Positions 35,086-45,908 of a stretch of DNA of 64,000 nt are shown in pieces. Position 1 is the stretch's first letter. Every line of letters begins with the position of its first letter. The notes beneath the pieces are model-generated. The model saw only the letters and a program-made list of their open reading frames with translations, was not told the origin of the DNA and made no database searches. The DNA is taken from NCBI RefSeq assembly GCF_001735805.1, contig NZ_CP017248.1:2604001-2668000 (forward strand). The letters run 5' to 3'. The DNA is from Streptomyces fodineus (GTDB lineage: Bacteria > Actinomycetota > Actinomycetes > Streptomycetales > Streptomycetaceae). The position numbers and the translations under genes were made by a program.

Positions 35086-36225
35086 TCAGTCCACTATGAC
35101 CATCTCGCGTGTCGTGTTGTTGAGCCGGCGGCCACCGTCCTCGGTCACCGTGACGATGTCCTCGATGCGCACCCCGAACCGGCCCGGCAGGTAGATGCCG
35201 GGCTCGACGGAGAAGCACATGCCGGGCACGAGGGGCTGTTCCTCGCCCTCGATCATGTACGGCGGCTCGTGCGTGGTGACGCCGATGCCGTGCCCGGTGC
35301 GGTGGATGAAGTGCGCGCCGTATCCGGCGTCGGTGATCACCGCGCGGGCGGCCCGGTCCACCTCCTGGCAGGCCACGCCGGGCCGTACGGCCTGGTAGCC
35401 CGCCTCCTGGGCGTCGCGCACGATGTCGTGCACCCGGCGCTCCTCCTCGCTGGGCTCGCCCACGTGGACCGTGCGGGTGGTGTCGGAGCCGTAGCCGTCC
35501 TTCAGGCCGCCGAAGTCCAGGACGACCATGTCGCCGCGCTGGATGACGCGGTCGCCGACCTCGTGGTGCGGGTTGGCGCCGTTGGGGCCCGAGCCGACGA
35601 TGGTGAAGTCGACCTGGGAGTGGCCGAAGCGGCGCAGCAGGCCGGCGAGGTCGTGGCCGACGTCGGACTCGCGGCGGCCGGCGAAGGGAACTTTGCGGAT
35701 CTCCTCGAACGTTGCATCGGCAGCCGCTCCGGCGGCTGCGAGGAGTTCCAGTTCCGCGGCGTCCTTGACGGCGCGCAGCATGGGGAGGGCGTCGGTGAGA
35801 GAGGCGTAGGAGCTGTCGGGCAGGGTCCGCTGGAGGCCCAGCAGATGCATGGCCCAGGTGTTGTCGCTGATGCCGTACCGGCCGTGGCCGTCGAGGAGGG
35901 CGGCGGTGACGGCGTAGGGGTCCTTGCCGTCGGTCCAGTCGCGCAGGGTGAGCGCGGACGCGCCGGTCGCGTGCTCGGCGTCCGGGGCCTCCAGGGTCGG
36001 CACGACGAGCACGGGGTCGTGGCCGGGGGTGAGGACCAGCGCGGTGAGCCGTTCGGTGACGGCGGTGGGCGTGTAGCCGGTGAGCCAGACCATGTCCGGT
36101 CCCGGTGCCACGAGCAGCCCCGCGAGACCGGCGTCGGCCGCGGACCGCACGGCACGCTCCATACGGCCCCGGTAGTCGGCGGCGGTGAAGAGCGCGGGGG
36201 TACGGGCGGGCGTGCTACCGGTCAT
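35086..36225 (-). CDS. M24-family Xaa-Pro aminopeptidase/dipeptidase
   Basis: Cytosolic metallopeptidase that cleaves next to proline. 379 residues. N-terminal creatinase-like domain (MERAVRSAADAGLAGLLVAP) and a pita-bread catalytic domain with the metal ligands in LDFGGLKDGYGSDTTRT (both Asp), TGHGIGVTTHEPP (His), SVEPGIY (Glu) and VRIEDIV (Glu). The ATG at 36225 follows a GGAGG site. Confidence 0.92.
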   Translation of the reverse strand: MTGSTPARTPALFTAADYRGRMERAVRSAADAGLAGLLVAPGPDMVWLTGYTPTAVTERLTALVLTPGHDPVLVVPTLEAPDAEHATGASALTLRDWTDGKDPYAVTAALLDGHGRYGISDNTWAMHLLGLQRTLPDSSYASLTDALPMLRAVKDAAELELLAAAGAAADATFEEIRKVPFAGRRESDVGHDLAGLLRRFGHSQVDFTIVGSGPNGANPHHEVGDRVIQRGDMVVLDFGGLKDGYGSDTTRTVHVGEPSEEERRVHDIVRDAQEAGYQAVRPGVACQEVDRAARAVITDAGYGAHFIHRTGHGIGVTTHEPPYMIEGEEQPLVPGMCFSVEPGIYLPGRFGVRIEDIVTVTEDGGRRLNNTTREMVIVD

Positions 36226-36533
36226 CCGGGCCTCCGGGCGCGGGTGGGGATACGGGCGGCGGCGTCTCGGGCAGCATCCTGCCCGGCCGGACAGGGTCGC
36301 GCGAGCCGGTCGCCGGTGCTCCCCGCGGGGTGCGGCAGGCGGAGAAGGGACTCGGCATGGGGCCATCATGGCGCGTGGTGCGGAAGGTGACCAGCGGGTT
36401 CCCCGGGGTGACCGAAAGGTCGGGGAGCCAGGGGGTGGAGTGGCTGAAGGCCCGAGGCGTCGCCTTGACCGGGTTGGCCAGGTTGGCCAGGTCGGCCATG
36501 GGGTCGAGAGGCAGGAGGCCCTGTCGGGCCCGC
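36226..36533. other. Intergenic region upstream of the Xaa-Pro peptidase gene
   Basis: About 300 bases with no supported gene. Frames here lack ribosome sites. It presumably holds the peptidase promoter and the terminator of the PDZ gene; I could not pick a clear promoter. Confidence 0.3.
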
Positions 36534-37109
36534 TCAGGTCACCACGCCGGGTACGGCCGCCAACTGCTGATAACCCCCGCCGCGGTGCCGCACGGTGAGC
36601 AGCACCGCCTTGCCGGGCCGGGCATGGGCGACGGCCCGGGCGAGGTCGGCCGCGGTGTCGACGCGGGCGGAACCGAAGGACAGCAGGACGTCCCCGCGGA
36701 CGAGACCCGCCGCATAGCCGGGGCCGGGCACGTGCACGCCCACGACCAGCGCGCCCGCCTTCTCGGCGTCGACCGCCTCGACGCCGAGGGTCGCCCCGGT
36801 CGTTGCGTCCGGGGCGGGGCTCGCAGTTGCGGCGGGACTGGTGGGCCCGGCCCGGCCCGGCGGCGCGGCCGACGGGGCGTGGCGCTGCAGCTCGGCGAGC
36901 CTGCTCATGCCGATCACCGTGGCGCCGACCGTGCCGATGCCGACGCCGGACAGCATCAGCAGGGTGCCGATGACCAGGCCGAACAGCACGGTCCGCAGCC
37001 GCCGTCCGCGCCGGGGCGCGGCGTGCGGGCGGTGGGCGGGAGTGGGGCTGCCGCCCTCCCGCGGGTCCTGACCGGGCATCGGCTTGGGACGCAACGCAGT
37101 CTGTTCCAT
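36534..37109 (-). CDS. Membrane-anchored PDZ-domain protein
   Basis: 191 residues. A basic cytoplasmic N-terminus (about 45 residues), one membrane helix (VLFGLVIGTLLMLSGVGIGT), a Pro/Ala-rich linker and a C-terminal PDZ domain (about 108-185): LGVEAVDAEKAGALVVGVHV, GPGYAAGLVRGDVLLSFG and DLARAVAHARPGKAVLLTV. There is no attached protease domain, unlike HtrA or site-2 proteases, so it may be a scaffold or regulator of one. Confidence 0.85.
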   Translation of the reverse strand: MEQTALRPKPMPGQDPREGGSPTPAHRPHAAPRRGRRLRTVLFGLVIGTLLMLSGVGIGTVGATVIGMSRLAELQRHAPSAAPPGRAGPTSPAATASPAPDATTGATLGVEAVDAEKAGALVVGVHVPGPGYAAGLVRGDVLLSFGSARVDTAADLARAVAHARPGKAVLLTVRHRGGGYQQLAAVPGVVT

Positions 37110-37286
37110 GATTCGCTCGCCTCCGGCTGGTGCTCTACCCGTGGCGCCGGGCCGCGACGAGACACGAACGAGTGAGACTGGCCGGAAGGTGGCGGAGGGT
37201 AGTCATAGCCCCAGGGGAGCGCCCGGCGGGGATCCGGCAGGCACCCCGCGACCACCCTGGGCCGCGCGCCCGATGGCTGCCCGACC

Positions 37287-38168
37287 TCACACCCGCCCCA
37301 CCACTTTCCGCCCGACCACTTTCCGCACCACCTCCGCCGCCGCTCCGCCGAGGCTGCCGCCGTGGACCAGTTCCGTGCGGTGGACGACCCGGGGTGCGGT
37401 GAGCGGGACGGCGACCGTGCCGGGGACGGCGGTGGCGGTGGCGCGGGGCAGCAGGGTGAGGCCGTGTCCGGCGGACGCGAGCGCGGTGAGAGTGCGCAGG
37501 TCGGTGCCCTCGTAGCGCAGCGCGGGGCGGAAGGCGCCGCCGCCGGTCGCGGCGCGCAGCTGGTCGAGCGGGAGGGCGGCGTCGGGCGCGTCGAGCCAGC
37601 GGGCGTCGGCGAGGTCGTCGAGGCGCAGGCCGGGGCGGGTGGCCAGCGGGTGCCCGGCGGGCAGCAGGACGCTCACGGGCTCCTCGGCGATGCCGAGCGT
37701 GGTCAGCGGCGCCACGTCCGGCAGCCGCAGCGGATCGCTCGGCGCGGCGAGCCCGTCGACGAGGCCGAGATCGGCGGCTCCGGTGGCGACGGCGGCCGGG
37801 ATCTGCGCGCGAGTGAGGACGCGCAGGATGACGCCGGCCGGCGGGAGGACGGCGAGGACACCGGCGCCGAGCGCGGTCGGGGTGGTGGCGAGGGTCAGGC
37901 CCTGCTGGGGCGCGGCGGCCATGCGGACGACGTCGGCGCGGGCCGCGTCCAGGCGCAGCAGCAGCGGGCCCGCGTGCTCCAGAAGCCGCTCACCGGCCGC
38001 GGTGGGCGCGACGGGCCGCCGGGTCAGCAGGGGTGCGCCCAGATCCTGTTCGAGCGCGGCGATGTGCTGGGAGACGGCGGACTGGGTGTAGCCCAGCTCG
38101 CGGGCGGCCTCCGAGAAGGAGGCGAGGCGGGCCACGGTGACGTACGTGCGCAGCTGATGCGGGTCCAT
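37287..38168 (-). CDS. LysR-family transcriptional regulator
   Basis: 293 residues. DNA-binding part MDPHQLRTYVTVARLASFSEAARELGYTQSAVSQHIAALE, then substrate-binding-like effector domain. The C-terminus ends in a short duplication (RKVVGRKVVGRV, from a 15-base tandem repeat near 37300-37330). It is divergent from the glutamine-amidotransferase-like gene with a 94-base A/T-richer gap, so that gene is its probable target. Confidence 0.88.
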   Translation of the reverse strand: MDPHQLRTYVTVARLASFSEAARELGYTQSAVSQHIAALEQDLGAPLLTRRPVAPTAAGERLLEHAGPLLLRLDAARADVVRMAAAPQQGLTLATTPTALGAGVLAVLPPAGVILRVLTRAQIPAAVATGAADLGLVDGLAAPSDPLRLPDVAPLTTLGIAEEPVSVLLPAGHPLATRPGLRLDDLADARWLDAPDAALPLDQLRAATGGGAFRPALRYEGTDLRTLTALASAGHGLTLLPRATATAVPGTVAVPLTAPRVVHRTELVHGGSLGGAAAEVVRKVVGRKVVGRV

Positions 38169-38262
38169 GCCGCCCAGAATCCCATCACCATCAGGATTGC
38201 TTATCGACCATGCAGAAATCATCGTTGGACGTGAACTCGCGCTCGGGCCGAGGATGACGGCC
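38169..38262. promoter_or_regulatory. Divergent promoter region between LysR and amidotransferase-like genes
   Basis: A 94-base gap that is clearly less GC-rich than its surroundings (CATCACCATCAGGATTGC, then TTATCGACC and GCAGAAATCATCG). Expected site of LysR binding and of both promoters; I could not fix exact -35/-10 boxes. Confidence 0.4.
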
Positions 38263-38985
38263 ATGACGAACACCGCCACCCTCGCCCTCGTCGGCGACCG
38301 CTCGCCCCACGTCCTGTCGCACACCCGGATCCCGCGGTTGCTGGAGGCGCTCGCCGAGCGCGACCGGCTGGTCCTGGACGCGTACTGGATCCCCTCCCAG
38401 GAGGCCGAGGCCGAGGGCGCGGTCCGGGGGTTCGACGCCGTGTGGGTGCTGCCGGGCAGCCCGTACCGCAGCGAGGCGGGTGTCCTCGCGGCCGTGCGCA
38501 CCGCGCGCGAGGAGGGCATTCCGTTCCTGGGCACGTGCGGCGGCTTCCAGCACGCGCTGCTGGAGTTCGCCCGCGACGTCTGCGGTCTGACCCGAGTCGC
38601 GCACGCCGAGAACGACCCGGACGCCGCGGACCCGCTCATCGAGCCGCTGGCCTGCTCACTGGTCGGCCATGAGGCGGCGGTGACGATCGAGCCGGGCTCG
38701 CTGGCGCAGTCCGTGATCGGCTCGGCGCGCACGGTCGAGCGGTACTTCTGCGCCTACGGCCCCACCCGCCACCTGGACACGCTGCGCGCCCATGGTCTGC
38801 GGTTCTCCGGGCACGACGAGGACGGGCAGGTACGGGTCGCCGAACTGCCCGGCCACCCCTTCTTCCTGGCCTCCCTGTTCCAGCCGGAGCTGGCCGGCGA
38901 CGGCTCGCGCCCGCACCCGATGGTCCGGGCACTGGCACGAGCCGCGGCCGAGCACGCGGCGTCCGGGCTCAGCCGGTCGGCGTGA
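38263..38985 (+). CDS. CTP-synthase C-terminal-like glutamine amidotransferase homologue
   Basis: 240 residues related to the class I glutamine amidotransferase (GAT1) domain of CTP synthase, without the synthetase part. The nucleophile elbow reads FLGTCGGFQHALLEF with Cys in GTCGG. I see no convincing His-Glu pair at the usual place (SLFQPEL keeps the Glu but not the His-x-Glu order), so catalysis is uncertain. ATG 38263 has GAGG 9 bases upstream; ATG 38254 is too near that site. Role unknown. Confidence 0.82.
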   Translation: MTNTATLALVGDRSPHVLSHTRIPRLLEALAERDRLVLDAYWIPSQEAEAEGAVRGFDAVWVLPGSPYRSEAGVLAAVRTAREEGIPFLGTCGGFQHALLEFARDVCGLTRVAHAENDPDAADPLIEPLACSLVGHEAAVTIEPGSLAQSVIGSARTVERYFCAYGPTRHLDTLRAHGLRFSGHDEDGQVRVAELPGHPFFLASLFQPELAGDGSRPHPMVRALARAAAEHAASGLSRSA

Positions 38986-39035
38986 CGCCCACCGCCCCTC
39001 GGCCCGCTTCTTCCGTACGCGACGATCCCCGCCCG

Positions 39036-41207
<2,172 letters not shown>

Positions 41208-41249
41208 CTACCCGCGGTCCCCGACGCCCATCCACCGCACAGGACATGA

Positions 41250-41441
41250 TCACACCATCGCGTGAACCACCCCCGGATCGGGGAACTTTCGCCTCCGGCC
41301 GTGGGCGTTCAGGGGTGGGTGAGCACGGGCGATGACGTGGTCGAAGCCGAGTTCCTCGGCCGTTCGGGTGGTCTCGACGGCGTCGTCGGTCCCGTCCGCC
41401 GGCCGGGGCCACGGACGGTGCGGTGCCACTCCGACGCGCAT
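41250..41441 (-). pseudogene. Truncated luciferase-like (LLM) monooxygenase fragment
   Basis: A 63-codon frame beginning MRVGVAPH and containing DDAVETTRTAEELGFDHV resembles the first 50 residues of flavin/F420-dependent luciferase-like monooxygenases. It then runs into a stop at 41250 instead of continuing for the expected 250 or more residues. No continuation is visible before geoA. Probably a decayed gene end; the opposite strand has no better gene here. Confidence 0.45.
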
Positions 41442-41558
41442 GACGTCGCCGCTCGCCGGGCCGGACCCACGGGTTGGGGTACGGCACCACCGCGCGGCCC
41501 GCCGGTATGCCCCGTCCGTGCCCTTGCCGCGCCCCGGCGGGCGGGCCACGGTAGGCGC

Positions 41559-42371
41559 ATGACCTCCTTTGTGCTGCCCCATGAGGTGCACGGCGACGGC
41601 GCCCACAAGGTGTTCGCGGTGCACGGCTGGTTCGCCGACCGGTCCGCGTACGCCCCTGTCCTGCCGGATCTCGACCGCACCGCCTTCACCTACGCCCTCG
41701 TGGACCTGCGCGGCTACGGCGAGGCCCGGGACGCGCCGGGCGCGTACACGACGGCCGAGGCGGCCGGGGACCTGGCGGAGCTGGCCGACCGGCTGGGCTG
41801 GGAGCGGTTCTCGGTGATCGGGCACTCCATGGGCGGCGCGGTGGCCCAACGGCTGGCGGCCACCGTCCCGGAGCGGCTGCGCCGGATCGTCGGGGTCTCC
41901 CCGGTACCCGCTTCGGGGGTGCCGCTGACCGGTGAGCAGGACGCACTGTTCACGGACGCCGCGCACCGGCCGGAGAACCGGCGCGCGATCATCGACTTCA
42001 CCACCGGGGGCCGGCGTCCCGCCGCCTGGCTGGACCGGATGGTGGCCCGCTCCCTGGAGCGCAGCGACGCCAAGGCGTTCCGGGCCTGGCTGGACTCCTG
42101 GTCGGGTGAGGACTTCCACGCCGCCGTCGAGGGCAGCGAGATCCCGGCCCTTGCCGTGGCCGGCGAACTGGACCCGGCCCTGTCGCCGGAGGTCATGCGG
42201 CAGACCTGGATGTCCTGGTATCCGCGGGCCGAACTCGTGGCGCTGCCGTCCGCCGGGCACTACGCCATGGACGAGTGCCCGCTGGACCTGGTCCGCGTGG
42301 TCGAGGACTTCCTGCGAGCCGACGCAGAAGACCCGGCGATCGCCCCGGCCGACGAGAGCGAGCCCGCGTGA
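41559..42371 (+). CDS. Alpha/beta-hydrolase
   Basis: 270 residues. Nucleophile elbow GHSMGG, acid Asp in AGELDPALS, and His in SAGHYAMDECP form the usual triad; the oxyanion-side motif VHGWFADRSAY is near residue 20. The stop overlaps the P450 start (GTGA at 42368-42371), so the two are translationally coupled and probably act in one pathway, perhaps on an ester or lactone. Substrate not predictable. Confidence 0.88.
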   Translation: MTSFVLPHEVHGDGAHKVFAVHGWFADRSAYAPVLPDLDRTAFTYALVDLRGYGEARDAPGAYTTAEAAGDLAELADRLGWERFSVIGHSMGGAVAQRLAATVPERLRRIVGVSPVPASGVPLTGEQDALFTDAAHRPENRRAIIDFTTGGRRPAAWLDRMVARSLERSDAKAFRAWLDSWSGEDFHAAVEGSEIPALAVAGELDPALSPEVMRQTWMSWYPRAELVALPSAGHYAMDECPLDLVRVVEDFLRADAEDPAIAPADESEPA

Positions 42372-43630
42372 GCGTGCCCGAGAACCCGCCGGTGCCCGAC
42401 GTGTTCGACCCGCGCCGGTACGCCGTCGGTGTGCCCCACGACGACTACCGCGTGCTGCGCGACCACCATCCGGTGGCCTGGCAGGAGGAGCCGGAGGTGC
42501 TGGGCTGGCCGGCCGGGCCGGGGTTCTGGGCGGTGACCCGGCACGCGGACGTCGTCCGGGTGCTGAAGGACGCGACGGCGTACTCCTCCCGCCTCGGCGC
42601 GACCCAGATCCGCGACCCGGACCCGGCGGACCTGCCGTTCATCCGCCGGATGATGCTCAATCAGGACCCGCCGCAGCACGGGCGGTTGCGGCGGCTGGTG
42701 AGCCGGGCCTTCACACCGGGCCGGATCGACCGGTTCGCGGCGCTCGCCCGGGAGCGGGCGCACACCCTGCTCGCCGGGGCGCTTCGGCAGGCGCGGGTCG
42801 CAGACGGCACGGCCGATCTGGTGGCCTCGGTCACCGACGAGTACGCGCTGCTCAACCTGGCGGATCTGCTGGGCGTCCCGGACAGCGACCGGCGGCTGCT
42901 GCTGCGCTGGACACAGCGGGTCATCGGCTACCAGGACCCGGACGAGGCCGGTTCCCCCGTGCTGGACGAGTCGGGAAAGCCGGTCAATCCGCGCTCCCCG
43001 GCGATGCTGGAGGACATGTTCGCATACGCCAGACAGTTGGCTGTATACAAACGACAGTATCCCGCCGACGACATCATGACGACACTCGCCCACGACGCCG
43101 AACTCGCCGACACCGAGCTGGAGATGTTCTTCTTCCTGCTCACCGTCGCGGGCAACGACACCGTACGCAGCGCGGCCCCGGGCGGTCTGCTGGCGCTGGC
43201 GGAACATCCGGAGTCGTACGAGTCGTTGCGCGCGGGGAAGGCGGAACTCCCCACTGCTGTCGAGGAGCTGCTGCGTTCGCATCCGCCGGTGCTGACCTTC
43301 CGCAGGACCGCCGCGCGGGACACCGAGCTGGCGGGGCGGCGGATCCGGGCCGGTGACAAGGTCGTGGTCTTCCACGCCTCGGCCAACAGGGACGAGCGGG
43401 TCTTCGCCGATCCCGCCCGCCTCGACCTCGCCCGCTCCCCCAACCCGCATGTGTCCTTCGGCGACGGCCCGCACGTCTGCCTGGGCGCCCACTTCGCCCG
43501 GCTGCAACTGCGGCTGCTCTACGAGGAGGTGCTGCGCGCGGTCCCCGAGGTGCGGCCCGCCGGCCCGGCCGACCGGCTCGTGTCGAACTTCATCAACGGC
43601 ATCAAGTCACTGCCGTTGCAGGTCATGTGA
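42368..43630 (+). CDS. Cytochrome P450
   Basis: 420-residue haem monooxygenase. I-helix oxygen-binding motif AGNDT, K-helix ExxR in VEELLRSHPP, and the haem loop FGDGPHVCLG with the proximal ligand Cys371. No ferredoxin gene is adjacent. The GTG start at 42368 overlaps the hydrolase stop. Its 3' end overlaps the convergent ARMT1-like gene by 8 bases. A short stretch around 43021-43065 is unusually A/T-rich for this genome, still in frame. Confidence 0.92.
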   Translation: MSVPENPPVPDVFDPRRYAVGVPHDDYRVLRDHHPVAWQEEPEVLGWPAGPGFWAVTRHADVVRVLKDATAYSSRLGATQIRDPDPADLPFIRRMMLNQDPPQHGRLRRLVSRAFTPGRIDRFAALARERAHTLLAGALRQARVADGTADLVASVTDEYALLNLADLLGVPDSDRRLLLRWTQRVIGYQDPDEAGSPVLDESGKPVNPRSPAMLEDMFAYARQLAVYKRQYPADDIMTTLAHDAELADTELEMFFFLLTVAGNDTVRSAAPGGLLALAEHPESYESLRAGKAELPTAVEELLRSHPPVLTFRRTAARDTELAGRRIRAGDKVVVFHASANRDERVFADPARLDLARSPNPHVSFGDGPHVCLGAHFARLQLRLLYEEVLRAVPEVRPAGPADRLVSNFINGIKSLPLQVM

Positions 43631-44813
43631 CATCGGCCTGGATCAGCGCGTGGGTGCCGCCGGTGCGCCAGCGCCTGCCCTCGGCCGCCTCCAGCTCGGC
43701 CACGGTCGCCGCGGACAGGCCCGTGATCACGTCGGACTTCAGGGTACGCAGCGCGGCGACCGGGCCGGGGAAGTAACCGGTCGTCTCCTGGAAAGGTGTG
43801 GTCGGCGCCCACAGCCGGTCGCCCACCAGGCGCCGGTAGTTGAGGTCGCCCTTGAAGACGGTGAGCGTGGCCGCGGCGAACTCGGCCCGCAGGTCGTCCG
43901 GCATCTCGGCGTACGGCAGCGGGGCGCACGAGAACGGGTGCGCGCGCATGGTGAGGCGGCCGTCGGCCATGGCCGACCAGAGCACGCGCGCGTACCCGGC
44001 GGCCGCACCGGAGGCGGCGCGCAGCCGGTGCAGCGCGTCGACGACGTCGGCGGTGGTGGCGTCGGAGACGTAGTACGGGTACGGCTTGACGTGCAGCACC
44101 GCCCGCGCGGCCCGGCCCTCGGCGAGGAGGTGGGCGATCAGCAGCAGGTCCGGGACGAGTTCGCGGCCCGCGTTGTCCGCGACCAGGACCAGCGTGGCGG
44201 TGCCGCCGGGCGGCAGCAGCGACCACAGGGCCTCGCTGTCGTCGGCGACGAGCGCGGGGGCCGGGTCCCGGGTCCCGGCGCCCTCGGCGGAGAGCCGGAA
44301 GCCGAGGTCGGCACGGTTGCCCCACAGCGAGCCGTGCAGCAGGGCGTGCGCCCGCTCCTCCTCCGGAAGGCCGGGCAGGGCGTCCAGCGCGGTGAGTTCC
44401 TCGTCCGTGGCGGGTGCGTCGAGTTCGGCGCGCTTGAACGGCCGGAAGGGGTCGACTCCCTGCCAGGCGCCGGGGCCGAACCAGCCGACGGCGTCGAGCA
44501 GCCGGCGGTAGAAGTAGCTCTCGGACCACAGCCACGGCACGTCGTACCAGGAACGTCCGGCGTGGTCGGCCAGGCCCCACCGCTGCCAGAGGGCCCGGTC
44601 CGGGGCATCGGCGGGCAGCGGCCCGACCGTTCCCTCGGTGCAGCTCTTCAGCAACTCGTCCAGTGCCCGGTGCTGCCCGGGGCCGTAGGGGAAGGCGTCC
44701 CGTACCTGCCTGATGATCGCGGGGTGCCGCTCGGCCAGCACGCTGTGCGGGAACGAGCCGGGTTCGTTGCCGAGGATCACGGGTGCGAACGGGGTGGGGG
44801 GCATGTCCGTCAC
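43623..44813 (-). CDS. ARMT1-like damage-control phosphatase (DUF89)
   Basis: 396 residues. DUF89 metal-dependent phosphatases remove phosphate from harmful or surplus sugar-phosphate side products. Diagnostic segments: LLHGSLWGNRADLGF, LVADNAGRELVPDLLL (Asp-Asn-Ala-Gly metal site) and TVFKGDLNYRRLVGD. Tail-to-tail with the P450 gene, and 13 bases downstream of cprB on the same strand, so it may be co-transcribed with cprB. Confidence 0.88.
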   Translation of the reverse strand: MTDMPPTPFAPVILGNEPGSFPHSVLAERHPAIIRQVRDAFPYGPGQHRALDELLKSCTEGTVGPLPADAPDRALWQRWGLADHAGRSWYDVPWLWSESYFYRRLLDAVGWFGPGAWQGVDPFRPFKRAELDAPATDEELTALDALPGLPEEERAHALLHGSLWGNRADLGFRLSAEGAGTRDPAPALVADDSEALWSLLPPGGTATLVLVADNAGRELVPDLLLIAHLLAEGRAARAVLHVKPYPYYVSDATTADVVDALHRLRAASGAAAGYARVLWSAMADGRLTMRAHPFSCAPLPYAEMPDDLRAEFAAATLTVFKGDLNYRRLVGDRLWAPTTPFQETTGYFPGPVAALRTLKSDVITGLSAATVAELEAAEGRRWRTGGTHALIQADVT

Positions 44814-44826
44814 CGTATCGCGTGCC

Positions 44827-45474
44827 TCAGACGGTTCTGATCTCCCGCTCCAGCTGCGTGGCGAGCGTGACGTAGCGGGGGCGGCGGTGCACCGGGACCA
44901 GACCCCGGATCAGCAGGTGCCACATCTCGGCGACCCGGCGCGGAAGCCGTCCAGTGGGTTCGAGCGAGCGGCCGGCGACCCGGGTGCCGACGAAGAAGGA
45001 GACCAGGGAGTGCGCGACGATGCCGACGTCGACATCGCTGTGCACATCGGCCTCTCGGACGGCCTGGTTGAACTTCCGGGTGGCGAACTCCAGCCATACG
45101 GCGAACGGATGCCTGAGCGGCGGCCGTATGGCGATGTCGGCGGTGGCGAGGCGGAGCGCGGCGCGTGGCACCGGGTCCTCCACGGCGAGCCTGGCGACCC
45201 CGAACGTGGTGCGCATCAGGGCCTCCAGCGAGGAGCAGCCGCGGCTCTCGACCTCGGCGACGAGCTGCCGCCCGGCCTTGGCGTTGAGTTCCAGGATGGC
45301 TTGGGCGAGGTCCTCCTTGGCGGCGAAGTGGAAGTACAGCGCACCCTTGGTGACCTTCGCGTGTGCGACGATGTCGCTCAGGCTGGTGGACTCGTAGCCG
45401 TGCCGGTCGAACAGATCGGCGGCGGCCGTGATGATCGTTGCCCGGGTCTGCTCGGCGCGTAACTGCCTCGCCAT
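44827..45474 (-). CDS. cprB: CprB-type gamma-butyrolactone receptor homologue (TetR family)
   Basis: Dimeric TetR-family repressor of the autoregulator-receptor group. 215 residues. The N-terminus MARQLRAEQTRATIITAAADLF and helix-turn-helix SDIVAHAKVTKGALYFHFAAKEDLA match S. coelicolor CprB closely, as do LEALMRTTFGVARL and AEMWHLLIRGLVPV. In S. coelicolor cprB also sits next to the geosmin synthase gene. Such proteins control development and secondary metabolism; whether this one binds a butyrolactone is not certain. A matching operator lies in its own promoter. Confidence 0.92.
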   Translation of the reverse strand: MARQLRAEQTRATIITAAADLFDRHGYESTSLSDIVAHAKVTKGALYFHFAAKEDLAQAILELNAKAGRQLVAEVESRGCSSLEALMRTTFGVARLAVEDPVPRAALRLATADIAIRPPLRHPFAVWLEFATRKFNQAVREADVHSDVDVGIVAHSLVSFFVGTRVAGRSLEPTGRLPRRVAEMWHLLIRGLVPVHRRPRYVTLATQLEREIRTV

Positions 45475-45908
45475 CCTGGGACCCTCCTCGCGACTCGTAC
45501 GAACGGGACATGCGGTTTGTTTTTAACCCCTCGCACACGATAACTCACCGAATGGCAACGGGAGTCCGGGGCGCGGGCCGACGGTACGACACGTGTCACC
45601 CGCGGATCCGGCAGCGGACGGCCCCTCGGCGGTCCGTGAACGGACGAGACCAGAACGGTTCCCCCTTCCTTGCCCGACTGCCCCGGGCAGCCGCGGGGGC
45701 GGCGGGTGCCGGACCCATGATCGCCACGATACGAGGCCGACGGCCGGCTCCTCAACGGGGTCACCGAGGAGGCGCAAAACATCCCAACCGGTCGGTGCAT
45801 TCGCGCCCCTGAGCCACCGATGCGCCGGTCCGGCTGAACACCCCCAGCCCCGCCGCCGTACTGGACACCGCAGACCCCGTACCCGCAGCTGCCGAGGAGA
45901 CATCCCGG
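45475..45908. other. Divergent intergenic region, cprB and LPMO genes
   Basis: Contains the ARE-like site, then about 300 bases without a supported gene. CCGGTCGGTGC at 45788-45798, about 110 bases before the LPMO start, resembles half of a butyrolactone-receptor palindrome (GGTCGGT core). I found no small gene with a ribosome site. Confidence 0.4.
45502..45522 (-). promoter_or_regulatory. Autoregulatory element (ARE)-like operator upstream of cprB
   Basis: On the + strand this reads AACGGGACATGCGGTTTGTTT. The right half CGGTTTGTTT matches the conserved half of the autoregulatory elements bound by gamma-butyrolactone receptors; the left half (AAC then GGAC) is weaker. It sits 28-48 bases before the cprB start codon, over the expected promoter, so self-repression by CprB is likely. 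Confidence 0.6.

Noticed and set aside
41559..45474. Hydrolase, P450, phosphatase and cprB as a butyrolactone or secondary-metabolite cluster
   Set aside because: No synthase, PKS, NRPS or AfsA-type gene is present; only geosmin synthase is a biosynthetic core enzyme, so cluster status is not supported.
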